Part shown: piece by piece, positions 23,628 through 31,426 of the stretch | How the letters are laid out: each line of letters begins with the position of its first letter | How positions within the stretch are numbered: the stretch's first letter is position 1 | Origin: Haloterrigena salina JCM 13891 | GTDB lineage: Archaea > Halobacteriota > Halobacteria > Halobacteriales > Natrialbaceae | Reading direction: 5' to 3' | NCBI RefSeq assembly: GCF_000337495.1 | Contig: NZ_AOIS01000029.1 | Span: 96,541-131,063 of the forward strand | Length of the DNA: 34,523 nucleotides | Notes under the pieces: model-generated | Database searches by the model: none | The model's input: only the letters and a program-made list of their open reading frames with translations | What the model was told of the DNA's origin: nothing | Translations under genes and position numbers: made by a program

Positions 23628-24293
23628 TTATCCCTGTGGTTGGCGCTCCTCGTAGGGCTGGACGACGACGAACCCCTCCGACCCGGTGAACTCGAGCTGG
23701 TAGGTCTCCTCTGACGACTGGCCGATCATGTTCGAGAGCGCGTTATCCGTGTGGCTTCCGGGGGTCGTTCCACTCCAGGCGACGGTCGCCGCGGGATCCG
23801 TCCGCACCGGCGGCCGCAACACCAGCGGTTCGCCGTGGGTCGTGATCGCGACGCTACCCGGGCCCGTCAACGAGACGTTGGTCAGCCCGCCCGCCGAGAA
23901 CCCGGCGATGCTATTCATCGTCCGGATTTCGTAGTCGATGCTCGATTCGAACGCGAGAACGTCGTTCCCGTTGACCGAGATCTCCTCGTCTGCGTCGAGT
24001 TCGAGCAATTGGATCTTCTTCTCCTGATCCGCGAGGTACAGGTGGCCGCGCCCGGACGCCTCCATCACCGGCGTCCCTTCGCCCGTCGTCTTCTCCTTGA
24101 GAAAGCCCGTGATCCCGCCTTCCGCGGAGGACTTGCCCTGGAACGAGATATCGCCGTCGTAGGCGATCATCGAACCGGCCTTCGCGATCACTGTGCCGTC
24201 GAGATCGACGTCCAGCAGTTTGCCGTTTTCGAGTTGAAACGTCTCGCCGCCCGCTTTCGGTTCGTTCGTGGTAACGAATTCGTCGACGTTCAT
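23628..24293 (-). CDS. AIM24 family protein
   Basis: A 221-residue protein of the AIM24/TerD-like beta-barrel family. Visible features are GGETFQLENGKLLDVDLDGTVIAKAGSM written as limits GGETF to AKAGSM (about 15-42), FQGKSS, GRGHLYLADQ, and the glycine-rich GLTNVSLTGPG before the end. AIM24 is a mitochondrial protein in yeast; the role in prokaryotes is unknown. The ATG at 24293 places the family start correctly, while the frame extends to 24545. It is convergent with the YdjM-like gene. Confidence 0.9.
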   Translation of the reverse strand: MNVDEFVTTNEPKAGGETFQLENGKLLDVDLDGTVIAKAGSMIAYDGDISFQGKSSAEGGITGFLKEKTTGEGTPVMEASGRGHLYLADQEKKIQLLELDADEEISVNGNDVLAFESSIDYEIRTMNSIAGFSAGGLTNVSLTGPGSVAITTHGEPLVLRPPVRTDPAATVAWSGTTPGSHTDNALSNMIGQSSEETYQLEFTGSEGFVVVQPYEERQPQG

Positions 24294-24671
24294 GGGTCTC
24301 CGAGCCGATACCGGCTCTGTGAAAGTACTGACACGGCACGCAGAAATAGTTATCTGTCCAATAGTTCCGTTCTCGAGAGCGGCTCGATAGTCGGCTCGTT
24401 CGTCGACGACAGTGACTCCAGATCGAAACGGGGTAGCGCGATCAGCCGTTCTGACCGACTTGAGCGGGTCATCGCCTTTGGGGACACGGAACCCGGTGAT
24501 CTCGGGACTCGAACAGGAACGGTGTCCGTGGTGTCCGTATACCACTGAATCAGCTTAGAACGGAGTCGAACTGCGGGAGCTGTGATCGTAGCGACTCGAC
24601 GAGTATGAGTTCCACGATATCGTCTCTCAAATATAGATATTAATAACTAGAACGGTCATTAGATACTAGAC
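24294..24671. other. Divergent promoter region, 378 bp
   Basis: Holds the promoters for the AIM24 gene and the unknown 407-residue gene. AACTATTTC (minus, about 24344-24352) could serve AIM24. The last 70 bp are very AT-rich (CAAATATAGATATTAATAAC). No gene or RNA is seen in between. Confidence 0.5.
24637..24648 (+). promoter_or_regulatory. TATA box of the unknown 407-residue gene
   Basis: GATATTAATAAC, centred about 29 bp before the ATG at 24672, inside a stretch much richer in A/T than the flanks. A second TATA-like AAATATAG is at 24629-24636. Confidence 0.55.
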
Positions 24672-25895
24672 ATGAGTGCTTTGAGGCTGAATATCTATCT
24701 GTTTGCGAATGATCTTCCCGTCCAACCGATTCGGTCGTGTATCCGAATCATCCAAGACAGTAGCTTCTCGGCAGTGTCAGAGACAGACCGCAATCAGGAG
24801 TTCGTCTTCGGCACAAAGAAACAGAGTGGGTCTGGATACGGTGACTGGGAGACGGCAGCCGAATTACAGACACTCGTCGAACGAATCCAGTCTACCGGCA
24901 CTGGACGGATCAAGTTCTGGAGTCCCGAGGAGTACGAGTTCCATCTCTACGTCCGGCTTTGTGGGAGTGATACGCGAGTTTCACCACCCGTTTGGATCTG
25001 GGGTCCACACGCTCGTATGTTCAGCACTGACGAATTTGCTCGAGAGAGGGTCGAACATCGCACCGAGATGCTTGTTGATCTGTTTGTCCGTCTTGTTACC
25101 CTGTTCGAGCCCTGGTATGCGTTTACCCACGCATACGATGAACAGCCTTCGGGAATCGTTCCCGACGACAGCCCGCCTGAAAGCGGTATCGAACGGCTCC
25201 CCTGGCTATCATTTTTCGGAAGTGAGTGGTACGATCGCTTCGGAGGACGCGATCGCCTCTTGGCGGCTCCCGCTTGGAAGGTCCACTCGATGGATACCGG
25301 CATCCTTATTCGAGAACACGATTTTCCTACTGCGAATTACGCCGACATCGATAGGGGCTCGCCACTCTCCACGTACGAATATCTCTTCGAGCAGCGGTCA
25401 CTATCCGAACTCCGGGCAGAACGACAACGGAAAAAGAACACCGTTCGAGATCCGTTTCTGGAACTCGAACCGGGTGACCGAGGGTGCGATATCGTCGCCT
25501 GCAAAACGCACATCTCGCCCGATACCACCGAGGACGACTACAGGGAGATTACGGATCGTTTCGACACGAACGACCGTTGTTACGTGTTGTGGGTCCAGCG
25601 GGACGAACACGATCGCCTTCGAGAAGTCGATACTGGTCTGTTCGTTCGCCGCCTCGTAGATGCAACCGGGACACCGATCGGAGATCGGCCAGAACACGTC
25701 CCTCCGGAGCGTGAGCTTATATCACTCTCCGTCCGCAACGAACTGGATTCGTGGCCAGTCGAGTTCTTCGAAATGGAAACGGAAGATGAGCCCAGTACTG
25801 CTGGAAGAGTGTTCGGATTACATCGCGTTCCGGCGGACGGGTTCTGGCGACACGGTGATGAGTGCCCTCGTGAACTACTCGAGAAGACCGAGTAG
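24672..25895 (+). CDS. Hypothetical protein, 407 residues, lower GC than neighbours
   Basis: I do not recognise this protein with confidence. It is soluble and acidic, with aromatic-rich segments such as WSPEEYEFHLYVRL (83-96), PPVWIWGPHARMF (105-117) and LPWLSFFGSEWYDRFGG (176-192), followed by LLAAPAWKV. That last pattern recalls bacterial Imm52/DUF3396-type immunity proteins, which have a WxxFFGxxxxxRFG stretch; this is a weak resemblance and may be chance. It uses more A/T-ending codons than flanking genes. It has its own AT-rich promoter and a hairpin after the stop, so it looks like an independent, possibly acquired unit. No toxin gene is visible beside it. Confidence 0.82.
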   Translation: MSALRLNIYLFANDLPVQPIRSCIRIIQDSSFSAVSETDRNQEFVFGTKKQSGSGYGDWETAAELQTLVERIQSTGTGRIKFWSPEEYEFHLYVRLCGSDTRVSPPVWIWGPHARMFSTDEFARERVEHRTEMLVDLFVRLVTLFEPWYAFTHAYDEQPSGIVPDDSPPESGIERLPWLSFFGSEWYDRFGGRDRLLAAPAWKVHSMDTGILIREHDFPTANYADIDRGSPLSTYEYLFEQRSLSELRAERQRKKNTVRDPFLELEPGDRGCDIVACKTHISPDTTEDDYREITDRFDTNDRCYVLWVQRDEHDRLREVDTGLFVRRLVDATGTPIGDRPEHVPPERELISLSVRNELDSWPVEFFEMETEDEPSTAGRVFGLHRVPADGFWRHGDECPRELLEKTE

Positions 25896-25908
25896 CTCGA
25901 GTTATACC

Positions 25909-25926
25909 GAGTGATAGGGATCACTC
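25909..25926 (+). terminator. Hairpin after the 407-residue gene
   Basis: GAGTGAT AGGG ATCACTC: perfect 7-bp arms with a 4-base loop, 13 bp after the stop codon and followed by TCTT. It is a reasonable intrinsic-type terminator, though archaeal termination depends mainly on T-runs. Confidence 0.5.
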
Positions 25927-26122
25927 TCTTCACATACACAGCACTACTGGATAGTTCTCTGCCGCTCAGGAACCTTGTAAGCAGATGGCCTCGGCACTCA
26001 TAGGGCTCGTCACGACCGGGTGCCGAGTCCGGCTCGGAGCGAGTGAATCGTCATCGGCCATTCGAGGCTACCACCGCGGCTCCCAAGACGGTTTGGATCG
26101 GGCCGAGAAACGCGGGCGCAGT

Positions 26123-26344
26123 CTACGACCCGCTCGCCGAATCGCCCGTCGCCGCGAAGGCGGTGTTGAACTCGTCCATCAGGTTCTGGAGCTGGGCCGT
26201 GTTCCGGTGGGAGAACGTTTGCGGCGAGCGCTCGACGGCCGTCCGCGAGTCGGCTCTTTCGCTCGAGGCCGGTCGGGTTTGCGTGTCGATGTGGTTGGGC
26301 TGCGGTTCTGGCTCGGATCGGGTCTGCAGGCGTTGTGTGCTCAT
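26123..26344 (-). CDS. Small polar protein, 73 residues
   Basis: Starts MSTQRLQTRSEPEPQPNHID; its second half includes NTAQLQNLMDEFNTAFAATG. It is polar, Gln/Ser/Thr/Arg-rich, likely disordered at first and helical near the end, with GC-rich third positions that support coding. I do not recognise a family. The frame extends upstream to a GTG at 26440 (105 residues). A TATA-like TTTTATTATC (minus, about 26456-26466) is only about 21 bp before that GTG, slightly close for a leaderless start, so I favour the ATG at 26344 with a leader. The start is uncertain. Confidence 0.5.
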   Translation of the reverse strand: MSTQRLQTRSEPEPQPNHIDTQTRPASSERADSRTAVERSPQTFSHRNTAQLQNLMDEFNTAFAATGDSASGS

Positions 26345-26597
26345 GTCGGTCGGGTGTAGTGAGGTCGTCGAACGGTACGGGACTCGTCGAAGGAGAGGCG
26401 AGTTTACGCTGCTACGTGTACGACCGACATCTGTACTCACCCGTAGCGCCTCCGGGATAATAAAAGTTCATGATAGATGATGGATTTGGTAGTGAGTGTC
26501 TACCGTGATTGCCGCTCCGTCTCGAACCCGTACTACGCCATCGGTGCAATCGAGCGCCGAGACGTTATGCCGGTCGGTGAGAGAGAATCAGATCTCG

Positions 26598-27305
26598 ATG
26601 GACGAGGGTGACACGACCCGGGTGAACCGCGGCGACGGATCCGACGGCCGGCCGGACGTGAGCTTCGTGATTCCGGCGCGCAACGAGGCCGACTACCTCC
26701 GCGGCGCGCTCGCGAGCATCGCCGGGCTCGACACGGCGTACGCGATCGAGGTGATCGTGGTCGACGGCGACTCGAGCGACGCGACGCCGGCGATCGCCCG
26801 CGAGTACGGCGCGACCGTCCTCGACGAGGGCGGCAGGAGCATCGCGGCGGCTCGCAACCTCGGCGCGGCCCGCGCCGACGGCGAGTGGCTGGCGTTCGTC
26901 GACGCCGACACGGAACTGCGGGCCGACTACCTCACCGAACTGCTCGGCTACCTCGAGGCGAACGGGCTGGCGGCCGGCAGCTCCTACTGTCGGATCACCG
27001 GGCCGCGCCGGGCGACGCTGATGGCGGCGACGATCAATTACGTCTTCTCGCGACTCGAGCGGCCCATCCTCCCGGGGTTCAACTGCGTCGTCCACCGGCG
27101 GGCGTTCGACGACGTCGGCGGCTTTCCGGAGGTCCCCAACGAGGACACGGCGTTCAGCCGGCTGCTCGGCCGCCGGTATCCGACGGGCTACTGTCCCGCG
27201 GTCTTGGTCGAGAGTTCGGGTCGTCGGATCGCCGACTGCGGGCTGACGGGGACGCTCTGGCACTACGCCCGACTCGACGTCGGACGACTCCGAGCCGACT
27301 ACTGA
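26598..27305 (+). CDS. Family 2 glycosyltransferase
   Basis: A 235-residue GT-A fold glycosyltransferase. It starts with DVSFVIPARNEADYLRG (nucleotide-sugar pocket), VIVVDGDSSD at 53-61, and the metal-binding DAD at 102-104 (AFVDADTELRADY). Later marks are GFNCVVHRRAFDDVGGFPE and NEDTAFSRLLG, the usual acceptor-side motif. It lacks membrane segments at the end. Sugar donor and acceptor are unknown; no cell-surface gene cluster surrounds it. I chose the ATG at 26598, as the frame to 26496 (GTG) adds a Ser/Arg-rich piece without family similarity. Confidence 0.91.
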   Translation: MDEGDTTRVNRGDGSDGRPDVSFVIPARNEADYLRGALASIAGLDTAYAIEVIVVDGDSSDATPAIAREYGATVLDEGGRSIAAARNLGAARADGEWLAFVDADTELRADYLTELLGYLEANGLAAGSSYCRITGPRRATLMAATINYVFSRLERPILPGFNCVVHRRAFDDVGGFPEVPNEDTAFSRLLGRRYPTGYCPAVLVESSGRRIADCGLTGTLWHYARLDVGRLRADY

Positions 27306-27359
27306 ACGGCCGCCGACGGACGGGCAGGGTCCGCGACGATCTCCCGCTGAGATGGCGTG

Positions 27360-27647
27360 TTACTGAGCCGCCGACTCGGGCGACGATTCCGCTCGCGGCT
27401 CGATCTCGAGTTCCTCGAGGTCCTCCATATTGCCCTCCGCCGTCGCCTGCTCGATTTTGGCGATCTCCTCCGCGTAGTGCAGGAAGGTGTCGACGCTCGC
27501 GACGACGACGCGGGCCTCGACCGTCAGGAGTTCGATCCCGACGACCGAGACGCGCGCCCAGACGTCGATGACGACGCCCTTGTCGAGGATGCGATCCAGT
27601 ACCTCTGCGAGACTCGAGGAGTCGGGTCGTCGTTGTGGTGAAGCCAT
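27360..27647 (-). CDS. gvpA: Gas vesicle structural protein GvpA homologue, solitary
   Basis: A 95-residue protein whose residues 11-68 match the gas vesicle shell protein GvpA closely: [55 protein letters not shown]. GvpA is the main building block of the ribbed gas vesicle wall. The C-terminus carries about 27 extra acidic residues ([20 protein letters not shown] and on), longer than the usual short tail. No gvpC, gvpF-M, gvpN or gvpO gene is near: the neighbours are a glycosyltransferase and a PPOX protein. It may be an orphan copy, a minor shell protein such as GvpJ/M type, or part of a cluster elsewhere. Confidence 0.88.
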   Translation of the reverse strand: MASPQRRPDSSSLAEVLDRILDKGVVIDVWARVSVVGIELLTVEARVVVASVDTFLHYAEEIAKIEQATAEGNMEDLEELEIEPRAESSPESAAQ

Positions 27648-27852
27648 TGTCCCTCACTCTCACACTCGGACTGGCGACCAATTCATTACTCGGACTGCAT
27701 CGGCAAGCCGACGGTCGGCACCGCAGCGAAACGCGCCGCTCACCGGTGGAAACGACCGATAAACCGCATTCCGCGTTCCGTGGCGACCGCGCCGTTGTGT
27801 CCCGGCACCGTCATGGCGCCCGCTTTTCTCTCTTCCCGTCGGCGACACAACC

Positions 27853-28245
27853 GTGTCGACCGTCCCCGAGGAAGCCGAACGGTTGCTCGAGAGCGAACCG
27901 GTGATGGCCCATCTGGGCACCTGCGTCGAGGAACGACCGCACGTCGCTCCGGTCTGGTACCGGTACGTCCCCGAGATGGAGATCGTCGAGATCGTCACGA
28001 CGGGGCGTAAGCTGGCGAACATCCGGGAGAACCCGCGTGTCTCGCTGTCGATTCAGAAAGACGAGGCCGGCCAGACCCACTGGATGGTGTCGCTGCTCGG
28101 CACCGCCACGGTCGTCGACGACTGCGCGGAGACGGCCGCGGCGCGACACCGGATCAACGAGAAGTACGACGCGGAGCCCGCGGCCTACGCCGAGAACACG
28201 CTCGTCCGAATCGAGGTGGGATCGGCGCGCTATCGGACGTATTGA
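27853..28245 (+). CDS. Pyridoxamine 5'-phosphate oxidase family (FMN-binding) protein
   Basis: A 130-residue split-barrel FMN-binding protein. Typical marks are VMAHLGTCVEERPHVAPVWY (18-37) and LANIRENPRVSLSIQ, the hallmark of PPOX-like proteins. Relatives reduce F420 or FMN-linked substrates or degrade heme; which applies is not visible. The start is GTG 27853, with a T-rich CGCTTTTCTC about 27 bp upstream. It is divergent from gvpA. Confidence 0.9.
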   Translation: MSTVPEEAERLLESEPVMAHLGTCVEERPHVAPVWYRYVPEMEIVEIVTTGRKLANIRENPRVSLSIQKDEAGQTHWMVSLLGTATVVDDCAETAAARHRINEKYDAEPAAYAENTLVRIEVGSARYRTY

Positions 28246-28356
28246 GGGCGTGGCGATGCGAACGACGACTCGGTAGCGGCGTCTCACAGCGGCTGGACTG
28301 GGTACCCGGCGCGCGCTGGCGACCAGCCGAGCGATAGCGAGGCCGGTCGCAACTTC

Positions 28357-28429
28357 GTGCGAGGGATGAGCGAGCGACCAGAGGGAGTGAGCGAATCGGC
28401 TGGGGAGGGCGTGGCGATTCCCCGTTGCC
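28357..28429 (-). repeat. Dispersed intergenic repeat, copy B
   Basis: The reverse complement matches 2658-2729 at about 85 percent over 73 bp. It lies in the 243-bp gap between the PPOX gene and the thioredoxin-reductase-like gene, which otherwise holds no gene. The two copies, 26 kb apart, are in opposite orientation. Confidence 0.7.
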
Positions 28430-28488
28430 ACGATAGCGGGACGCTCGCCGAATAGACGTCTGCTCGAGCCCCGGTCCCGAACGAGAAG

Positions 28489-29652
28489 TCACTCCCGACC
28501 GGGCGACGGCCCGCGCAGCCCCGGATGCGTCTCGAGATCTCGAACGCGTCGCATCTGGGCGCGCAGATCCGCCGCGCTGCCCGGCACCGCGTCCGCGAGC
28601 CGTTCCTCAACCTCTCGGTCGCTGCCGCCGTCTCCCTCGAGGGCCTCGAGTTCGTCCACGGACTTCGGAAACGGCCGGAGGTCCTTGTGGATCGCCAGCC
28701 CCGCGTAGGCGCCGTCGCCGACGGCGATTGTGGTCTGGTTCTGGCCGTGGGTGACGTCGCCGACGGCGTAGACGCCGTCGACGCTGGCCTCCCGGTTCTC
28801 GTCGACCGCGATGGCGCCGTCCTCGCGCAGGTCGCAGCCGAGGTCCGCGGCCAGATCGGCGTTGTACGTGGAGCCGTACATCGCGAAGCCGCCCAGATAG
28901 TCCCGTTCGGTCCCGTCGGCGAACTCGAGGCCGCCAAGCCACGGCGGCTCGTCGTCGGCCACTGTCTCGTCGCCGTAGGCGGAGACGACGGCCGTGTCGA
29001 TCACGTCGACCGGGTGGGCTCGGAGCTGCGCGTCGGTCTCTTCGTCCCACTCGGGCTCGCGGTCGTCGAGCAAGAGGTCGACGTCGGCAGTGAAGTTGAG
29101 CATCGTCATCGCGACGCGGGCCGCGTGCTCTCCGTGCCCGAGGACGAACACGGAACCGTCGCCCAGCGAGTAGGCGTCGCAGTGCAGACAGTAGTGCAAC
29201 CCTCGACCCGTGAAACGCTCGAGTTCCGGGACATCCGGACTCCGATCCCGGAAGCCGGTCGCGAAGACGACCCGCCGGGCGTCGACGGTCGCGTGGGAGG
29301 ACTCGAGCCGAAAACGCGGTCCGCCGGCGTCAGCGACAGCGACGTCCGTGCTGTCGGCGCCGTTGTCACCGCCGTCGTCGGAATCCAACCGGGCGACGGA
29401 CTCGACCGCGTCCGGAAAGAAGTCGCCGCCGTAGTGCTCGAGCTGGTCGACGGCGTGGGTCGCCAGCTGCTCGCCGGAGACGTTCTCGGAGACGCCCAGC
29501 AGGTTATGGACGTGGGAGACCGCCGCGTGGCGGCCGCCCTCCTTCTCGAAGACGGCCGTGCGGTGGCCCAGTCGCGTGGTGTAGATCGCCGTCGTCAAGC
29601 CGGCGGGACCGCCGCCGATCACGACGACTTCGTACTCGAGTGGCTCGGTCAT
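28489..29652 (-). CDS. Thioredoxin reductase-like FAD/NAD(P) oxidoreductase
   Basis: A 387-residue two-dinucleotide-domain flavoenzyme. FAD site GGGPAG at 13-18; redox pair C155-x-x-C158 in HYCLHCDA; NAD(P) site GHGEHAA at 172-178; second FAD motif YAVGDVTHG near 315-323. The CLHC pair replaces the usual CATC of TrxB and aligns with the bacterial-type enzyme. It is longer than TrxB (about 320) through an inserted acidic segment (90-112) and a 55-residue C-terminal tail (from about 332) that is charged. Thioredoxin, or a similar disulfide partner, is the likely acceptor; none is adjacent. Confidence 0.9.
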   Translation of the reverse strand: MTEPLEYEVVVIGGGPAGLTTAIYTTRLGHRTAVFEKEGGRHAAVSHVHNLLGVSENVSGEQLATHAVDQLEHYGGDFFPDAVESVARLDSDDGGDNGADSTDVAVADAGGPRFRLESSHATVDARRVVFATGFRDRSPDVPELERFTGRGLHYCLHCDAYSLGDGSVFVLGHGEHAARVAMTMLNFTADVDLLLDDREPEWDEETDAQLRAHPVDVIDTAVVSAYGDETVADDEPPWLGGLEFADGTERDYLGGFAMYGSTYNADLAADLGCDLREDGAIAVDENREASVDGVYAVGDVTHGQNQTTIAVGDGAYAGLAIHKDLRPFPKSVDELEALEGDGGSDREVEERLADAVPGSAADLRAQMRRVRDLETHPGLRGPSPGRE

Positions 29653-29801
29653 ACGCGTCGGAGGTCGCCCAGCGGGTTGAGGCTGGGCCGTGAATATGCG
29701 GCCGGGGACGCCGAATCGACCGCCGCGACTCGTATCACGCGCCGTGTCAGTCCCGCGCGTTCCGAAAGGGGTTGAAACGAGTCGGCGGTGGAGGGCCGTC
29801 C

Positions 29802-30695
29802 ATGAGTCTCGACCACGCCGTCGACCTCGAGTTGCCGACCGCGGAGACAGACGACGACGCCGACCTCGAGCACGGGTCGATTTTCTTCGTCGGGACCGCG
29901 ACCGTCATCGTCGAGTACGCCGGCTTCACGATCCTCACGGATCCCAACTTCCTCCACAGCGGCGATCACGTCCATCTCGGCTACGGGATCAAATCGCGAC
30001 GGCGGACCGACCCCGCCCTCGAGATCGAGGACCTCCCGCCGATCGACTTCGTCCTGCTCTCTCACTACCACGGCGATCACTTCGACCGCGTCGCCGAGGC
30101 GAAACTCGATTCCGACCTCCCGATCGTCACGACCCCGCACGCGGCCGTCGAACTCGCCGAGAAGGGGTTTCTCGAGACGTATCCGCTCGAGACGTGGGAC
30201 GAGTTCCGGATCCGCAGGGGCGAGGCCGAACTGACGATCACCGCGATGCCCGGCCGCCACGGCCCGCCGGTCGTCTCGAAGGGGCTGCCGCCGGTGATGG
30301 GGAGTATGCTCGAGTTCCGGCCCGCCGACGCGGCGGCGAGCCCGGACGATCCGCCGCTGATGCGGCTCTACGTCTCGGGTGATACCCTGGTCTACGACGC
30401 CCTCGAGGAGATTCCCGAGTGCTACCCCGACATCGATCTTGCCTTGCTCCATCTGGGCGGGACGCGCATTCTGGGCGTGCTCCTGACGATGGACGCCGCC
30501 CAGGGCGTCGAGGCGGTCGATCTGATCGACGCCGACACCGCGATTCCGATCCACTACAACGACTACGAGGTGTTCCGGTCGCCGCTCTCGAACTTCAAGC
30601 AGGCGGTCAGGAAAGCGGGACTCGAGGACCGGGTGGAGTATCTCGAGCATGGGGAAACCTACTCGTTCCAGTCGCCCTCGAATCGAGAGAACTAG
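29802..30695 (+). CDS. MBL-fold metallo-hydrolase
   Basis: A 297-residue metallo-beta-lactamase-fold protein of the UlaG/YtnP-like type. The metal motif HxHxDH is H88-Y-H90-G-D92-H93 (LLSHYHGDHFD); further ligands are probably in PGRHGPP and SGDT near 150 and 205. It starts GTATVIVEYAGFTILTDPN, as in the family. Substrate unknown. I chose the ATG at 29802; the frame to 29772 adds only ten residues. It is divergent from the thioredoxin-reductase-like gene. Confidence 0.92.
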   Translation: MSLDHAVDLELPTAETDDDADLEHGSIFFVGTATVIVEYAGFTILTDPNFLHSGDHVHLGYGIKSRRRTDPALEIEDLPPIDFVLLSHYHGDHFDRVAEAKLDSDLPIVTTPHAAVELAEKGFLETYPLETWDEFRIRRGEAELTITAMPGRHGPPVVSKGLPPVMGSMLEFRPADAAASPDDPPLMRLYVSGDTLVYDALEEIPECYPDIDLALLHLGGTRILGVLLTMDAAQGVEAVDLIDADTAIPIHYNDYEVFRSPLSNFKQAVRKAGLEDRVEYLEHGETYSFQSPSNREN

Positions 30696-30976
30696 GTGAT
30701 CTCCGGAATGTGGACTACACAGACGTGATTCTCTCGCACAGTCTTCCCAGCAGAGTAACGAGAAAGTGTCTGTCGTCTGCTCGGGAGTGGATTATCGTCA
30801 TTGTGTGACAGAAATAACTCGAGTGTATTATCAGTCAAAACTGGATTATATAATGTCTATTGATACGAATATACTTTCAAATATCATATATGGAATAAAC
30901 GCACGACAAAAGGCTTGACAAATAGCTCTTCTCTTGGCCATTACACTTTTACAAGTAGCCTGTTTTGGACATCCGT
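30696..30976. other. AT-rich intergenic region
   Basis: At 30800-30960 the DNA turns strongly AT-rich (TATTATCAGTCAAAACTGGATTATATAATG and on, marked here by its limits TATTATCAG and ATAATG), unlike its surroundings, and ends in the promoter of the small one-TM gene. I see no ORF in it. It may be an old insertion site. Confidence 0.4.
30946..30955 (+). promoter_or_regulatory. TATA box of the small one-TM protein gene
   Basis: CTTTTACAAG, centred about 26 bp before the ATG at 30977. The distance fits leaderless transcription. Confidence 0.6.
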
Positions 30977-31231
30977 ATGGCACGAATACGTCGCGTCGAT
31001 GACCAGAGAGATATGGAGAAAGTCATAGACGATTTCATAACGCAGGGATACAAGATCAAAAACCAGGGTGAACGAAGCACCCTGATGAAGAAGAAGTCGT
31101 GGGGAAGCGGCGGGATGCACGTCGTCGTCGCCGTTCTCACGCTTTGGTGGACGCTCGGTCTCGGTAACGCTGCGTACGCCATCTACAAGTATATGACTGC
31201 GGAAGAAGTCCAGATCAAGATCGACGAGTAA
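30977..31231 (+). CDS. Small single-TM protein, haloarchaeal DUF
   Basis: An 84-residue protein. A charged N-terminal half (MARIRRVDDQRDMEKVIDDF, then a basic LMKKKSWG) precedes one membrane segment (about 47-69, VVVAVLTLWWTLGLGNAAYAI) and a short acidic tail. I think it belongs to a small haloarchaeal family with a WWT-GL-NA-YA-YKY signature, of unknown function. The ATG at 30977 agrees with the TATA box; a TTG at 30965 is the alternative. It uses more A/T-ending codons than average and sits after the AT-rich stretch. Confidence 0.8.
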   Translation: MARIRRVDDQRDMEKVIDDFITQGYKIKNQGERSTLMKKKSWGSGGMHVVVAVLTLWWTLGLGNAAYAIYKYMTAEEVQIKIDE

Positions 31232-31426
31232 CCGATTACGTCAGCGGGCGTTCTTCCGATCTCTCGGAGAAACGCTGCGAACTCCACCTGAATACGCAGC
31301 AAATCGACTTCTAAACTGCCTCTTCGACTGCTAGTTGTAACGCCGAAATGGTATCCAGCCGGTGACGTGCCTGCGTTGCGTGTGCACGGTCGATAAATCC
31401 TCGCTCGCTTCTCGAGCGCTGTCCGA

